A program made the position numbers and the translations under genes. The notes under the pieces are model-generated. The model was not told the DNA's origin. It was given only the letters and a program-made list of their open reading frames with translations, and ran no database searches. From NCBI GenBank assembly GCA_903859705.1, contig CAIONQ010000125.1, positions 1-64,000 on the forward strand: 64,000 nucleotides of DNA, in the 5' to 3' direction. The DNA is from an uncultured Chthonomonas sp. (lineage in GTDB: Bacteria; Armatimonadota; Chthonomonadetes; Chthonomonadales; Chthonomonadaceae). This document shows positions 16,530-24,158 of the stretch, one piece after another (positions within the stretch are counted from its first letter, which is position 1; each line of letters opens with the position of its first letter).

Positions 16530-17564
16530 ATGGCGAACAAGAAAGTACGTGTTGCCCTCATTGGTTCCGGTAGTATCGCCACCCACAGGCATGCTCCGGA
16601 ATATGCAGCACACCCGGATGTAGAGATCGTGGCATTTGTAGACCGTTACCCGGAGCGCGCTGAGAAGCTCGCCGCCAAGTACGGTGGTAAAGCCCTCTCT
16701 AAATATGAGGATGCACTTGCGCTGGATATAGATGCGGTTAGTGTGTGTGTACCGAACGCATTCCATGCACCCATCACTATCGCCGCTCTGAATGCGGGTA
16801 AGCATACGCTTTGTGAGAAGCCCATGGCCACTTCGGATGAAGAGGCCAGAGCTATGATTGCCGCTTCTGAGAAGGCTGGCAAGTTCCTGATGATTGGCCA
16901 CAATCAGCGCCTGATGCCGCTGCACGTAAAAGCCAAACAGCTGCTTGAAGATGGCGTAATTGGCAAGGTTATTACCTTCCGAACCTCCTTCTCGCACCCT
17001 GGCCCAGAAACCTGGAGCATAGAAGGCTCCACCGGCTGGTTCTTCGATCGCAAGCAGGCATTTGTTGGCTCCATGGGAGATCTGGGGGTACACAAGGCAG
17101 ACCTGCTGCGCTTCCTGCTTGGCGAAGAGATTGTAGAGGCCGCGGCCATGGTTGGCCACCTGTACAAGCCGATGGGTGATGTTGACGATAACGCAGTATG
17201 CATACTGCGCACCGCAAGCGGTGGCTTCGGCACGCTCACCTCTTCCTGGACCCACAACCCGGGCGAAGACAATACCACCACGCTTTACGGCAGCAAGGGT
17301 ATTCTGCGCCTTGGCTCCAACCCGGATTACAGCGTTGTTGTTGAACTGGCAACCGGTGAGAAGCAATACTACAAAGTTGGAAAGATGCAGACCAATGAGT
17401 CTGGCGGACAGTCCGACTCTGGCGTCATCAACGCGTTCATCAACTCTATTCAAACCAGCACCCCACCAACCATTAGCGGTGAGGAAGGCCGACGCGCACT
17501 GGCCGTTATTCTGGCATGCCTGAAATCTAACGATACCAAGGCATTTGCAACGGTAGAAATCTAA
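16530..17564 (+). CDS. Gfo/Idh/MocA-family oxidoreductase
   Basis: The 344-residue NAD(P)-dependent oxidoreductase has the Rossmann motif GSGSIA (11-16), the conserved EKP (CEKPMATS near 97), and a C-terminal alpha/beta domain with the DLGVHKADLLRFL segment typical of sugar-related dehydrogenases. The open frame extends 64 codons upstream, but the ATG at 16530 (MANKKVRVALIG) follows an AGAGGA box and matches the family start. Substrates in this family are mostly sugars, inositols or their derivatives; this one cannot be specified. It stands alone and ends at a strong hairpin. Confidence 0.92.
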   Translation: MANKKVRVALIGSGSIATHRHAPEYAAHPDVEIVAFVDRYPERAEKLAAKYGGKALSKYEDALALDIDAVSVCVPNAFHAPITIAALNAGKHTLCEKPMATSDEEARAMIAASEKAGKFLMIGHNQRLMPLHVKAKQLLEDGVIGKVITFRTSFSHPGPETWSIEGSTGWFFDRKQAFVGSMGDLGVHKADLLRFLLGEEIVEAAAMVGHLYKPMGDVDDNAVCILRTASGGFGTLTSSWTHNPGEDNTTTLYGSKGILRLGSNPDYSVVVELATGEKQYYKVGKMQTNESGGQSDSGVINAFINSIQTSTPPTISGEEGRRALAVILACLKSNDTKAFATVEI

Positions 17565-17570
17565 TCGTTT

Positions 17571-17606
17571 CTCCTCCGGTCCAGGCCGCGGCCTGGCCCG
17601 GAGGAG
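17571..17606 (+). terminator. 36-base near-perfect hairpin before recX
   Basis: CTCCTCCGG (17571-17579) pairs with CCGGAGGAG (17598-17606), and the interior CCAGGCCGCGGCCTGG (17581-17596) is a perfect palindrome. Only one T/C pair mismatches in an 18-bp stem. No T-run follows, so it is an imperfect terminator. The 3' arm contains GGAGGAG, the only good ribosome-binding sequence near the start of recX, so it may instead control recX translation. Confidence 0.6.
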
Positions 17607-18134
17607 TTGGCCCCATTTGCCTGGCCAACCTGGATACAGATAACATTGCATCGAAAAGACTATGAGGCGGCCCGTGAGGTCGCCTTTCGTTATCTTGGAT
17701 ACTCTGCACGCAGCGTGGTGGAGATGCGCCGCAGGCTGGAGCGCAGCGATTTTCCTGAAGACATAATTGCCAGGGTATTGGAAGAGATAGCTGCGCTTGG
17801 CTACCTTAACGACCAGGAATTTACCGAGAGATGGATAGAAGACAGAGCAGATAGAAAAGGTTATGGGCGTACACGCCTGGCTGCCGAGTTAAGCCGCAAA
17901 GGCATAGACAGAGAGCAGATTCAGGAAGCGGTGAGCAGCATAAGCGAGGAGGCCGAGTTTGAGCGTGCCCTGCTTGCTGCGGAGCGCAAGCAGCCTGCAG
18001 AACGCCTTGCGGCACTTGATTGCACCGCACGGCAAGAGGCTGAGCGCAGGTTAGGAGCCTTTTTGCAGCGCAGAGGATTTTCGTACGAAATTGTCAGGCA
18101 GGTATTGCGCAGAAGGCTGGAGAACATAGGATAA
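17607..18134 (+). CDS. recX: RecA regulatory protein RecX
   Basis: RecX modulates RecA filaments in homologous recombination and the SOS response. The product (up to 175 residues) shows the three-helix repeats of the family: AFRYLGYSARSVVEMRRRL, then IIARVLEEIAALGYLNDQEF, then ERWIEDRADRKGYGRTRLAAEL. The start is unsure. TTG at 17607 directly abuts the GGAGGAG arm of a hairpin with no spacer, while TTG at 17646 begins nearer the conserved part but lacks a clear site. No recA is nearby. The rny gene follows after 250 bases. Confidence 0.9.
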   Translation: MAPFAWPTWIQITLHRKDYEAAREVAFRYLGYSARSVVEMRRRLERSDFPEDIIARVLEEIAALGYLNDQEFTERWIEDRADRKGYGRTRLAAELSRKGIDREQIQEAVSSISEEAEFERALLAAERKQPAERLAALDCTARQEAERRLGAFLQRRGFSYEIVRQVLRRRLENIG

Positions 18135-18308
18135 CTTTCCGGTGCGGGTTCCGTAGTGCTGTATGTAGCGCAAGGAGCGTTCAGCTTGCCAGTCACCGGT
18201 GGGACCACTGCATTTCACAGTTTTTATGGGCGCCCAACTGGCTCTTTCGCGGCACTTATCTTAGTGTTCCGGGCAGGACGGGTGTTCTGTAAGTGGTGAG
18301 TGCATCCT

Positions 18309-18339
18309 GCCGTTATATCGCTCTCTCTCGGATAACGGC
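18309..18339 (+). other. Hairpin in the rny leader
   Basis: GCCGTTAT (18309-18316) and ATAACGGC (18332-18339) form a perfect 8-bp stem about 45 bases before the rny start codon. The 249-base space between recX and rny is otherwise without recognised signals. A role in control of rny, which is autoregulated in some bacteria, is conceivable but only inferred. Confidence 0.3.
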
Positions 18340-18383
18340 GAGAAAGTGTCGCCCTTGAGTTGTATCTGGAGGTGAGAGAGTCT

Positions 18384-19952
18384 ATGCCCAATATCGCCAA
18401 TATCTTAATTGCAGTTGTCCTGGCGATCGTGTTTACACTTTCGGCTGGATATGTTTTTCTTGTTCGCCCGTTAAAAGCGCGAGAATCGGAGCGGTTTCAA
18501 GAGTTAGCGCAGGGCCAGGCTGCTGATACTCAGCGGCACAAAGAGGATACTCTTAGAGAGCTGGACAACCTGAAGCGTCAGGCTGTTTTGGATGCCAAAG
18601 AAGAAGCCCTCAAACTGCGTACCGAAGTTGAGAACGAAAACCGGGAAAAACGAACCGAGATTCAGAGGTTAGAGCGAAGGCTGGACCAGAAAGAAGAAAA
18701 CCTGGGCCGACGTGAAGAAAGCCTGGAAGCACGTGATAGGCATATTCAGGAGCGAGATGCCGAACTGACAAAAATCAAACAGGAACTGGATTGCCTGCTG
18801 ACAAAGCGCATTACAGAACTGCAGAAAATTGCCGGGATGACTCGCGAGGAAGCCACTTCCGTATTCCTGAAAACGATAGAAGACGAGAGCCGGCACGAAG
18901 CGGCAAAGCTGGTTCGGGATATCGAAGATGCTGCTCGCAAAGATGGAGAGCGCAAAGCCCGCCAGATAGTTACCGACGTTATTCAGCGGTGTTCGGTAGA
19001 TCAAACTTCCGAAACAACTGTTTCTGTAGTGCCGTTGCCAAACGACGAAATGAAGGGCCGAATTATTGGCCGTGAAGGCCGGAACATTCGTGCCTTCGAA
19101 ACGATGACAGGCGTGGACCTGATTATCGACGATACTCCGGAAGCCGTGGTGCTTTCCAGCTTCGATCCGGTACGCAGGGAGATTGCTCGAATCGCCCTTA
19201 CCAACCTGATAGTGGATGGCCGCATTCACCCCGGGCGTATTGAAGAGCTGATTAAGAAGGCGCAGGCCGAGGTGGATGCCCGAGTTCAAGAAGCAGGCGA
19301 AAGCGCCGTGCTTGAAACAGGGCTTACGGGGCTATCTCCCGAGATTGTAACGCTTCTCGGTAAGATGAAGTACCGTACATCCTATGGTCAGAATGTACTG
19401 AACCACTCCATAGAAGTGGCTCTCCTTTGCGGTATGCTTGCCGCCGAGGTGGGTGCGGACGTTGCCGTGGCGAAGCGCGCGGGACTGCTGCACGACATAG
19501 GCAAAGCGGTAGACTTTGAAGTTGAGGGGCCTCACGCCCTTATCTCTGGAGAAATACTGCGCCGAAACCGGGAGCCAGAAGCCGTGGTACACGCTGCAGA
19601 AGCGCACCACCATGATGTTGAGCCCGCAACGGTGGAGGCTGTGCTGGTTATCTGCGGAGACCAGATCTCTGCGTCTCGGCCCGGAGCACGGCGCGAAACG
19701 TTGGAAACCTACGTTAAGCGCGTGCGGCGGATAGAAGAGATTGCGGATAGCTTCCCTGGCGTAGAGAAATCGTTTGCAGTGCAGGCCGGCCGCGAAGTGC
19801 GAATAATTGTTAAGCCGGACCATGTGGACGACCTGGGCTCCCTAAAACTGGCAAAGGATACAGCCAGGCGAATTGAAGAGGAGATGGAATACCCGGGCCA
19901 GATAAAGGTTACGGTAATTCGAGAAACGCGCAGCGTGGATTATGCGCGTTAG
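18384..19952 (+). CDS. rny: Ribonuclease Y
   Basis: RNase Y is a membrane-anchored endoribonuclease that starts mRNA decay. The 522-residue product shows an N-terminal membrane anchor (4-26), a long coiled coil (about 30-200), a KH RNA-binding domain (GRIIGREGRN at 225-234), and an HD phosphohydrolase domain with catalytic LLHDIGKA (His370, Asp371) and the later AHHHD. The ATG at 18384 has GGAGGTGA eight bases upstream, so the in-frame TTG at 18360 is rejected. The next gene is the YmdB-type phosphodiesterase, the same order as in Bacillus and relatives. Confidence 0.97.
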   Translation: MPNIANILIAVVLAIVFTLSAGYVFLVRPLKARESERFQELAQGQAADTQRHKEDTLRELDNLKRQAVLDAKEEALKLRTEVENENREKRTEIQRLERRLDQKEENLGRREESLEARDRHIQERDAELTKIKQELDCLLTKRITELQKIAGMTREEATSVFLKTIEDESRHEAAKLVRDIEDAARKDGERKARQIVTDVIQRCSVDQTSETTVSVVPLPNDEMKGRIIGREGRNIRAFETMTGVDLIIDDTPEAVVLSSFDPVRREIARIALTNLIVDGRIHPGRIEELIKKAQAEVDARVQEAGESAVLETGLTGLSPEIVTLLGKMKYRTSYGQNVLNHSIEVALLCGMLAAEVGADVAVAKRAGLLHDIGKAVDFEVEGPHALISGEILRRNREPEAVVHAAEAHHHDVEPATVEAVLVICGDQISASRPGARRETLETYVKRVRRIEEIADSFPGVEKSFAVQAGREVRIIVKPDHVDDLGSLKLAKDTARRIEEEMEYPGQIKVTVIRETRSVDYAR

Positions 19953-20092
19953 CAGGTAACCGGAAAGCCGGATAATGCGTCTGACTGTAAGCACGTTCAA
20001 CACTGTGCTGTCCCAGGCAGATAGCACCAACGACTGTATGAGTGCATCACGCCTGTAAAGCGCTACGGGCGTTTAGAAAGCAGCGTGTTCGT

Positions 20093-20890
20093 GTGAAGCT
20101 GTATCGCATAATGATGGTAGGTGATGTGGTTGGCAAAGTAGGCCGCCTTGCCTCACAGGAGTGGATACCAATCCTCAAGAAGGAACACTCTGTGGATTGC
20201 ACCATCGTTAACGCCGAAAATGCCGCAGCCGGCATCGGCATTACGCCGGAAATTGCCACGGGGCTGCTGGAGCGTGAAGGCGTAAATGTGGTTACTCTGG
20301 GCAATCATGCCTGGGGCAAACGCGAGATTTATCCCTATCTTGATCAGCAACCGCGGCTACTCCGCCCGGCCAACTACCCACCCGGCGCGCCGGGCCAGGG
20401 CTACGGTGTTTACCAGATTAATGGCGTACTTGTTGGGATTATATCGCTGCAGGGCCGCACTTTTATGGAGCCTGTAGACGATCCTTTTCGAGCAGTAGAC
20501 GAAATTCTGCAGATTCTGCAGAAGAAAACGCGTATAATATTCATCGACTTTCATGCGGAGGCGACATCGGAGAAACAGGCCTTCGGATGGTATGTGGATG
20601 GGCGTGCATCCGCTGTGGTTGGCACGCATACCCATGTACAAACGGCCGATGAACGTATATTAACGAATGGCACAGCCTATCTAACGGATGTTGGAATGAC
20701 CGGGCCAGTCGATTCAATCATCGGAATGCGCAAGGATATCGTGATACCACGATTTCTCAGCGGTCTTCCGGCACGCTTTGAGGTCGCCGACGGCGATGCT
20801 CAGCTCAACGGAGTTCTGATAGACGTGGATGTGGAATCTGGGAAGGCTGCGGCCATCCAGAGAATCCAGACCCCAATACAATCTCTCTGA
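20093..20890 (+). CDS. ymdB: YmdB-family metallophosphoesterase
   Basis: The 265-residue product is a TIGR00282/YmdB-type calcineurin-like phosphoesterase, a family with 2',3'-cyclic nucleotide phosphodiesterase activity in Bacillus. Metal-site motifs are MVGDVVG, NAENA, LGNHAW, DFHAEATSEK and GTHTHVQTAD. I choose the GTG at 20093 (VKLYRIMMVGDVVG) because the conserved core starts there; the frame is open from 20042. It follows rny by 140 bases, which matches a widespread gene pair. A role in RNA metabolism alongside RNase Y is inferred. Confidence 0.9.
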   Translation: MKLYRIMMVGDVVGKVGRLASQEWIPILKKEHSVDCTIVNAENAAAGIGITPEIATGLLEREGVNVVTLGNHAWGKREIYPYLDQQPRLLRPANYPPGAPGQGYGVYQINGVLVGIISLQGRTFMEPVDDPFRAVDEILQILQKKTRIIFIDFHAEATSEKQAFGWYVDGRASAVVGTHTHVQTADERILTNGTAYLTDVGMTGPVDSIIGMRKDIVIPRFLSGLPARFEVADGDAQLNGVLIDVDVESGKAAAIQRIQTPIQSL

Positions 20891-20972
20891 TGGCTCGGAA
20901 TTACAGGCACATCCTGTTTCTGAACGCAGCCACTACCCTTGAATCCATATCTCCTTCAGGAGGCAGTGTACA

Positions 20973-21974
20973 ATGAGCAATTCTCTTAAGTCGGTACTCG
21001 CTGGTGGGCTAGCCGCACTGGTGCTGTCTGCCGCAGGCGCAGCTGCTAATGCACAGTCTGAGCCGCTCTACCCCGGCGGTTCGCCGCAGAGCGCCGGCAT
21101 TGCCATTCACAGCTCCGGCTCCGGTGTTATCACAGCGGATACAGCACATGTTTATGCTGGTGGTGGTTCTCTGAAGCTGGTTACCCACGGGCTTTATCAG
21201 GGCGGCACAATTTCCCTGAATACGCCGTATAACGTTGGCCCACTGCTTTCCAATAAGAATGCTTATCTGCAATTTGCCTTTCAGCCCCCGGTTGCGGCAG
21301 GTGCGGGCGGCGCAGCAGGCAAGTTTGGTAACATGGGTGGCCCTGGCGGCATGAAGGGCATGGGCGGACCTCCCGGAATGAACACCGGCGGAACCGGAGC
21401 CAGCTCGGCAGGTAATCCGTTTGGTGGCAAAGGCGGCAAAGAGGGCGGATCTTCATCTTCCACACACTTTAACGCAGCAGAAGAACTCAAGAATTTGAGA
21501 ATTGTCTTCGTAACTTCGGGTGGCGCTACCATAGAGAAACGCTTCCCGGTTTCCTACGCTCGTGAAGATGCTGGCTGGAAGGTGCTGAGCGTACCGGTTT
21601 CCGCTTTGGGATTTTCCGATAGCGATAGCAAAATCAAAGAAGTACGTGTATTCGGTGATACAACCGGCACGATGTATATTGGCAAGATCAGCCCGCTGGT
21701 TGACTCTACTCATATCATGATCGATCCGATTGAAGAGAAGATCGTTACCGCAAATACCAAGTATCGGTATACCGCTTCGGCACGTGCCGGCGTTAGCCCG
21801 TTGGTTTATAGCTGGGATTGGGATGATCGAGACGGCATTCAGAACGATGCAGAAGGCCGCACGGCAGCTCACCTCTACCGACGTAGCGGAGACTATAAAG
21901 TCACTGTAACCGTGTCGGATCCTTTTGGGGTTAAGTCCACAGTATCCACCAAGTTTAACATTCACATTCCATAG
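20973..21974 (+). CDS. Secreted PKD-domain protein with Gly/Met-rich segment
   Basis: The 333-residue protein has a cleavable signal peptide (LAALVLSAAGAAANAQ, about residues 12-28), a beta-rich domain, and a low-complexity stretch of Gly, Met and Pro (about 108-160, with repeats such as GGPGGMKGMGGPPGM). A second beta region and a C-terminal PKD domain (YSWDWDDRDG, HLYRRSGDYKVTVTVSDPFG) complete it. PKD domains are common in extracellular or surface proteins of environmental bacteria. AGGAGG precedes the ATG. The function is unknown. A strong terminator follows. Confidence 0.8.
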   Translation: MSNSLKSVLAGGLAALVLSAAGAAANAQSEPLYPGGSPQSAGIAIHSSGSGVITADTAHVYAGGGSLKLVTHGLYQGGTISLNTPYNVGPLLSNKNAYLQFAFQPPVAAGAGGAAGKFGNMGGPGGMKGMGGPPGMNTGGTGASSAGNPFGGKGGKEGGSSSSTHFNAAEELKNLRIVFVTSGGATIEKRFPVSYAREDAGWKVLSVPVSALGFSDSDSKIKEVRVFGDTTGTMYIGKISPLVDSTHIMIDPIEEKIVTANTKYRYTASARAGVSPLVYSWDWDDRDGIQNDAEGRTAAHLYRRSGDYKVTVTVSDPFGVKSTVSTKFNIHIP

Positions 21975-21993
21975 GCACGCAACAATCTAAACG

Positions 21994-22032
21994 AAGAGCC
22001 TCGAACCGCTCTCGGTTCGAGGCTCTTTTTTT
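21994..22032 (+). terminator. Rho-independent terminator
   Basis: A 14-bp perfect stem (AAGAGCCTCGAACC with GGTTCGAGGCTCTT) around GCTCTC is followed by a T7 run, directly after the PKD-protein gene. Confidence 0.95.
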
Positions 22033-22057
22033 CGCATATGCCAGCTACGGGCCGCTC

Positions 22058-22087
22058 CCATACCTCTTCGGTATGGTGTGCTATAAT
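22058..22087 (+). promoter_or_regulatory. aroF promoter with overlapping inverted repeat
   Basis: An extended -10 (TGCTATAAT, core TATAAT at 22082-22087) lies 45 bases before the aroF start. There is no -35 box. At that place sits a perfect inverted repeat, CCATACC (22058-22064) and GGTATGG (22070-22076), which could be an operator for an aromatic-pathway repressor. Confidence 0.5.
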
Positions 22088-22131
22088 GGCTTCACTCAGA
22101 TCGTCTGGCACTTTACAAGGAGATTAAGCAG

Positions 22132-23154
22132 TTGATTATCATACTGGATCCCGGCGCGACCCCGGAACAGCGAGATTCGCTGACAACGGACCTCAAAGCG
22201 CGCGGATACGGCGTTCACCTTTCCGAAGGCGTAGAGCGCACCATTGTTGGCGTTATTGGCACCCCGGATCGTGACAAGAGCTACCTTGTTGAGCAGTTTG
22301 AAGCGTTGCCGTTTGTAGAGCGCGTTGTGCCTATTTTGAAGCCGTACAAGCTGGTTGGGCGCGCATTCAAGCCCGAAGGCACAGTTATCAATGTAAACGG
22401 TGTGAAGATTGGCGGTGGAAACGTATGTGTGATGGCCGGCCCCTGCACTGTTGAATCTCCCGAGATGCTTTTTGAAACGGCAGACTTTGTGAAGGCAAAT
22501 GGCGCGCACATTCTGCGTGGTGGCGCATTCAAGCCGAGCACATCTCCCTACTCTTTTCATGGTATGGGGGAAGCTGGCCTGCAGTTGCTTGCCGAAGCGC
22601 GCGACCGTACTGGGCTTGCCATCATCACTGAAGTTATGGATACTCGTGATGTTGAACTTGTTGGCAAGTACACAGACATATACCAGATTGGCACGCGCAA
22701 CATGACGAACTACTCGCTATTACGCGAAGTTGGCAATGCACGCAAACCCGTTATGCTTAAGCGCGGATGGGCAAGCACCATTGAAGAGTGGCTGCAGGCG
22801 GCTGAATATATTGCAAGCCAGGGCAATTATGAGATTATTCTGTGTGAGCGTGGAATTCGTACGTTTGAGAACTACACTCGCAACACGTTTGATATCAATG
22901 CCATTCCGGCTATCAAAGAGCTCTCGCACCTTCCGATATTTGCAGATCCATCTCACGCAACTGGCAAGCGTAGCCTGGTGAGCGCAGTGAGCCTTGGCGC
23001 TGTTGCCGCCGGTGCGGATGGCCTTATTTTGGAAACGCACCCCAACCCTGAAAAAGCGCTTAAAGATGGTCCGCAATCCCTTTCGTTCCAACAGTTCGGG
23101 GATCTTATTCGAGACCTCAAACCCATTGCAGCGGCCGTTGGCAAAACTCTCTAA
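22132..23154 (+). CDS. aroF: 3-deoxy-7-phosphoheptulonate (DAHP) synthase, type I-beta
   Basis: The enzyme condenses phosphoenolpyruvate and erythrose 4-phosphate in the first step of the shikimate pathway. The 340-residue product has an N-terminal ferredoxin-like regulatory domain (about 1-70). In type I-beta enzymes such as that of Thermotoga this domain mediates feedback inhibition. A barrel follows with AGPCTVES, LRGGAFKPSTSPYSF, QIGTRNM, LKRGW, CERGIRTFE and DPSHATGKR. The TTG start at 22132 is supported by AGGAG nine bases upstream. The tyrA ATG overlaps its stop codon by one base (TAATG), so the pair is coupled and aimed at tyrosine or phenylalanine. Confidence 0.95.
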   Translation: MIIILDPGATPEQRDSLTTDLKARGYGVHLSEGVERTIVGVIGTPDRDKSYLVEQFEALPFVERVVPILKPYKLVGRAFKPEGTVINVNGVKIGGGNVCVMAGPCTVESPEMLFETADFVKANGAHILRGGAFKPSTSPYSFHGMGEAGLQLLAEARDRTGLAIITEVMDTRDVELVGKYTDIYQIGTRNMTNYSLLREVGNARKPVMLKRGWASTIEEWLQAAEYIASQGNYEIILCERGIRTFENYTRNTFDINAIPAIKELSHLPIFADPSHATGKRSLVSAVSLGAVAAGADGLILETHPNPEKALKDGPQSLSFQQFGDLIRDLKPIAAAVGKTL

Positions 23155-24044
23155 TGTCCGGCCATAGTTCGATTAATCAACCGCTCGTAGGGCGCACCGC
23201 TATTATTGGGGTGGGTCTTATGGGCGGTTCTATTGGGTTGGCACTGCGCTCACGCAAGATATCCTCACAGGTTGTTGGGTGTGATTCATCTTTGGTGCTG
23301 ACTGAGGCCATTGATGTTGGCGCCATTGACCCGGATGGCAGCGCCACAGAGCCTCAAAAGGCCGTTGAAGGGGCAGACCTGATAATTCTTGCCGTGCCTA
23401 TACATGCAATGCGTGGCGTGCTGCAAGCAATTGCACCATATGTAGCTGCCAACGCCGTGGTTACAGATATTGGCAGCATCAAATCCTCCATCGTGCACTG
23501 GGGATCCGAAACTGTGGGACGCGCATTTATTGCTGGGCACCCTATGGCTGGCTCAGAGCGTACCGGCGTTCATGCAGCACGGCATGGCATGTTCGATGGC
23601 GCTGCGTGGGCCTTAATCCCACCAACTGTAGAACCAGAATACGAGGCCGAAGCTGCCTTGCGCCTTAACACCCTCTCAGCGGTTGTTACAGCAATGGGGG
23701 CGCGCCCGATCATCACATCCAGCGCAAGGCATGATAGGGCCGCTGCGCTCGTTAGCCACCTTCCCCACCTCATCTCTTTTGCATACAACGAAACAATTGA
23801 ATCGGATACGGAAGCTCTGCTGGCGCACAATTTGGCTGCCGGCAGCTACCGAGACCTAACCCGTGTTGCGGCATCAGACCCGGTATTGTGGCGCGATGTG
23901 TTTCTTGAGAATCGTGAGTGGCTGTTATGCGCGCTGGAGCGATACAGGCATTGCCTTTCGGATCTTGAACATTCAATACTAACTGGTGAACCAGAGCAAC
24001 TGCTTAAACGCCTTCAAAGCGCGGCTATCCACCTTCCAAATTAG
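23154..24044 (+). CDS. tyrA: Prephenate dehydrogenase
   Basis: TyrA oxidatively decarboxylates prephenate to 4-hydroxyphenylpyruvate (or arogenate to tyrosine) with NAD(P). The 296-residue product has the Rossmann motif GVGLMGGSIG (19-28), DIGSIKSSI, and the family landmark GHPMAGSERTG. The alpha-helical dimerisation region contains HDRAAALVSHLPHLISFA and LAAGSYRDLTRVAASDP. There is no ACT domain at the C-terminus, so feedback control probably rests on AroF. It is co-translated with aroF and ends at a strong bidirectional terminator. Confidence 0.95.
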   Translation: MSGHSSINQPLVGRTAIIGVGLMGGSIGLALRSRKISSQVVGCDSSLVLTEAIDVGAIDPDGSATEPQKAVEGADLIILAVPIHAMRGVLQAIAPYVAANAVVTDIGSIKSSIVHWGSETVGRAFIAGHPMAGSERTGVHAARHGMFDGAAWALIPPTVEPEYEAEAALRLNTLSAVVTAMGARPIITSSARHDRAAALVSHLPHLISFAYNETIESDTEALLAHNLAAGSYRDLTRVAASDPVLWRDVFLENREWLLCALERYRHCLSDLEHSILTGEPEQLLKRLQSAAIHLPN

Positions 24045-24078
24045 GAGTTACTCCCTCCATTTCAAGTTGCCCTGTAAA

Positions 24079-24118
24079 AATAAAACCCCTCGTGGATTAG
24101 TCCACGAGGGGTTTTATT
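24079..24118 (+). terminator. Bidirectional Rho-independent terminator
   Basis: An 18-bp perfect stem (24079-24096 with 24101-24118) around TTAG contains CCCCTCGTGGA and has A-rich and T-rich ends. It can therefore stop both tyrA transcripts and those of the convergent dockerin-protein gene. Confidence 0.95.
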
Positions 24119-24158
24119 GATTTGCTTCATTGCCACGAGGGCATTGGGGTGATCCTTA

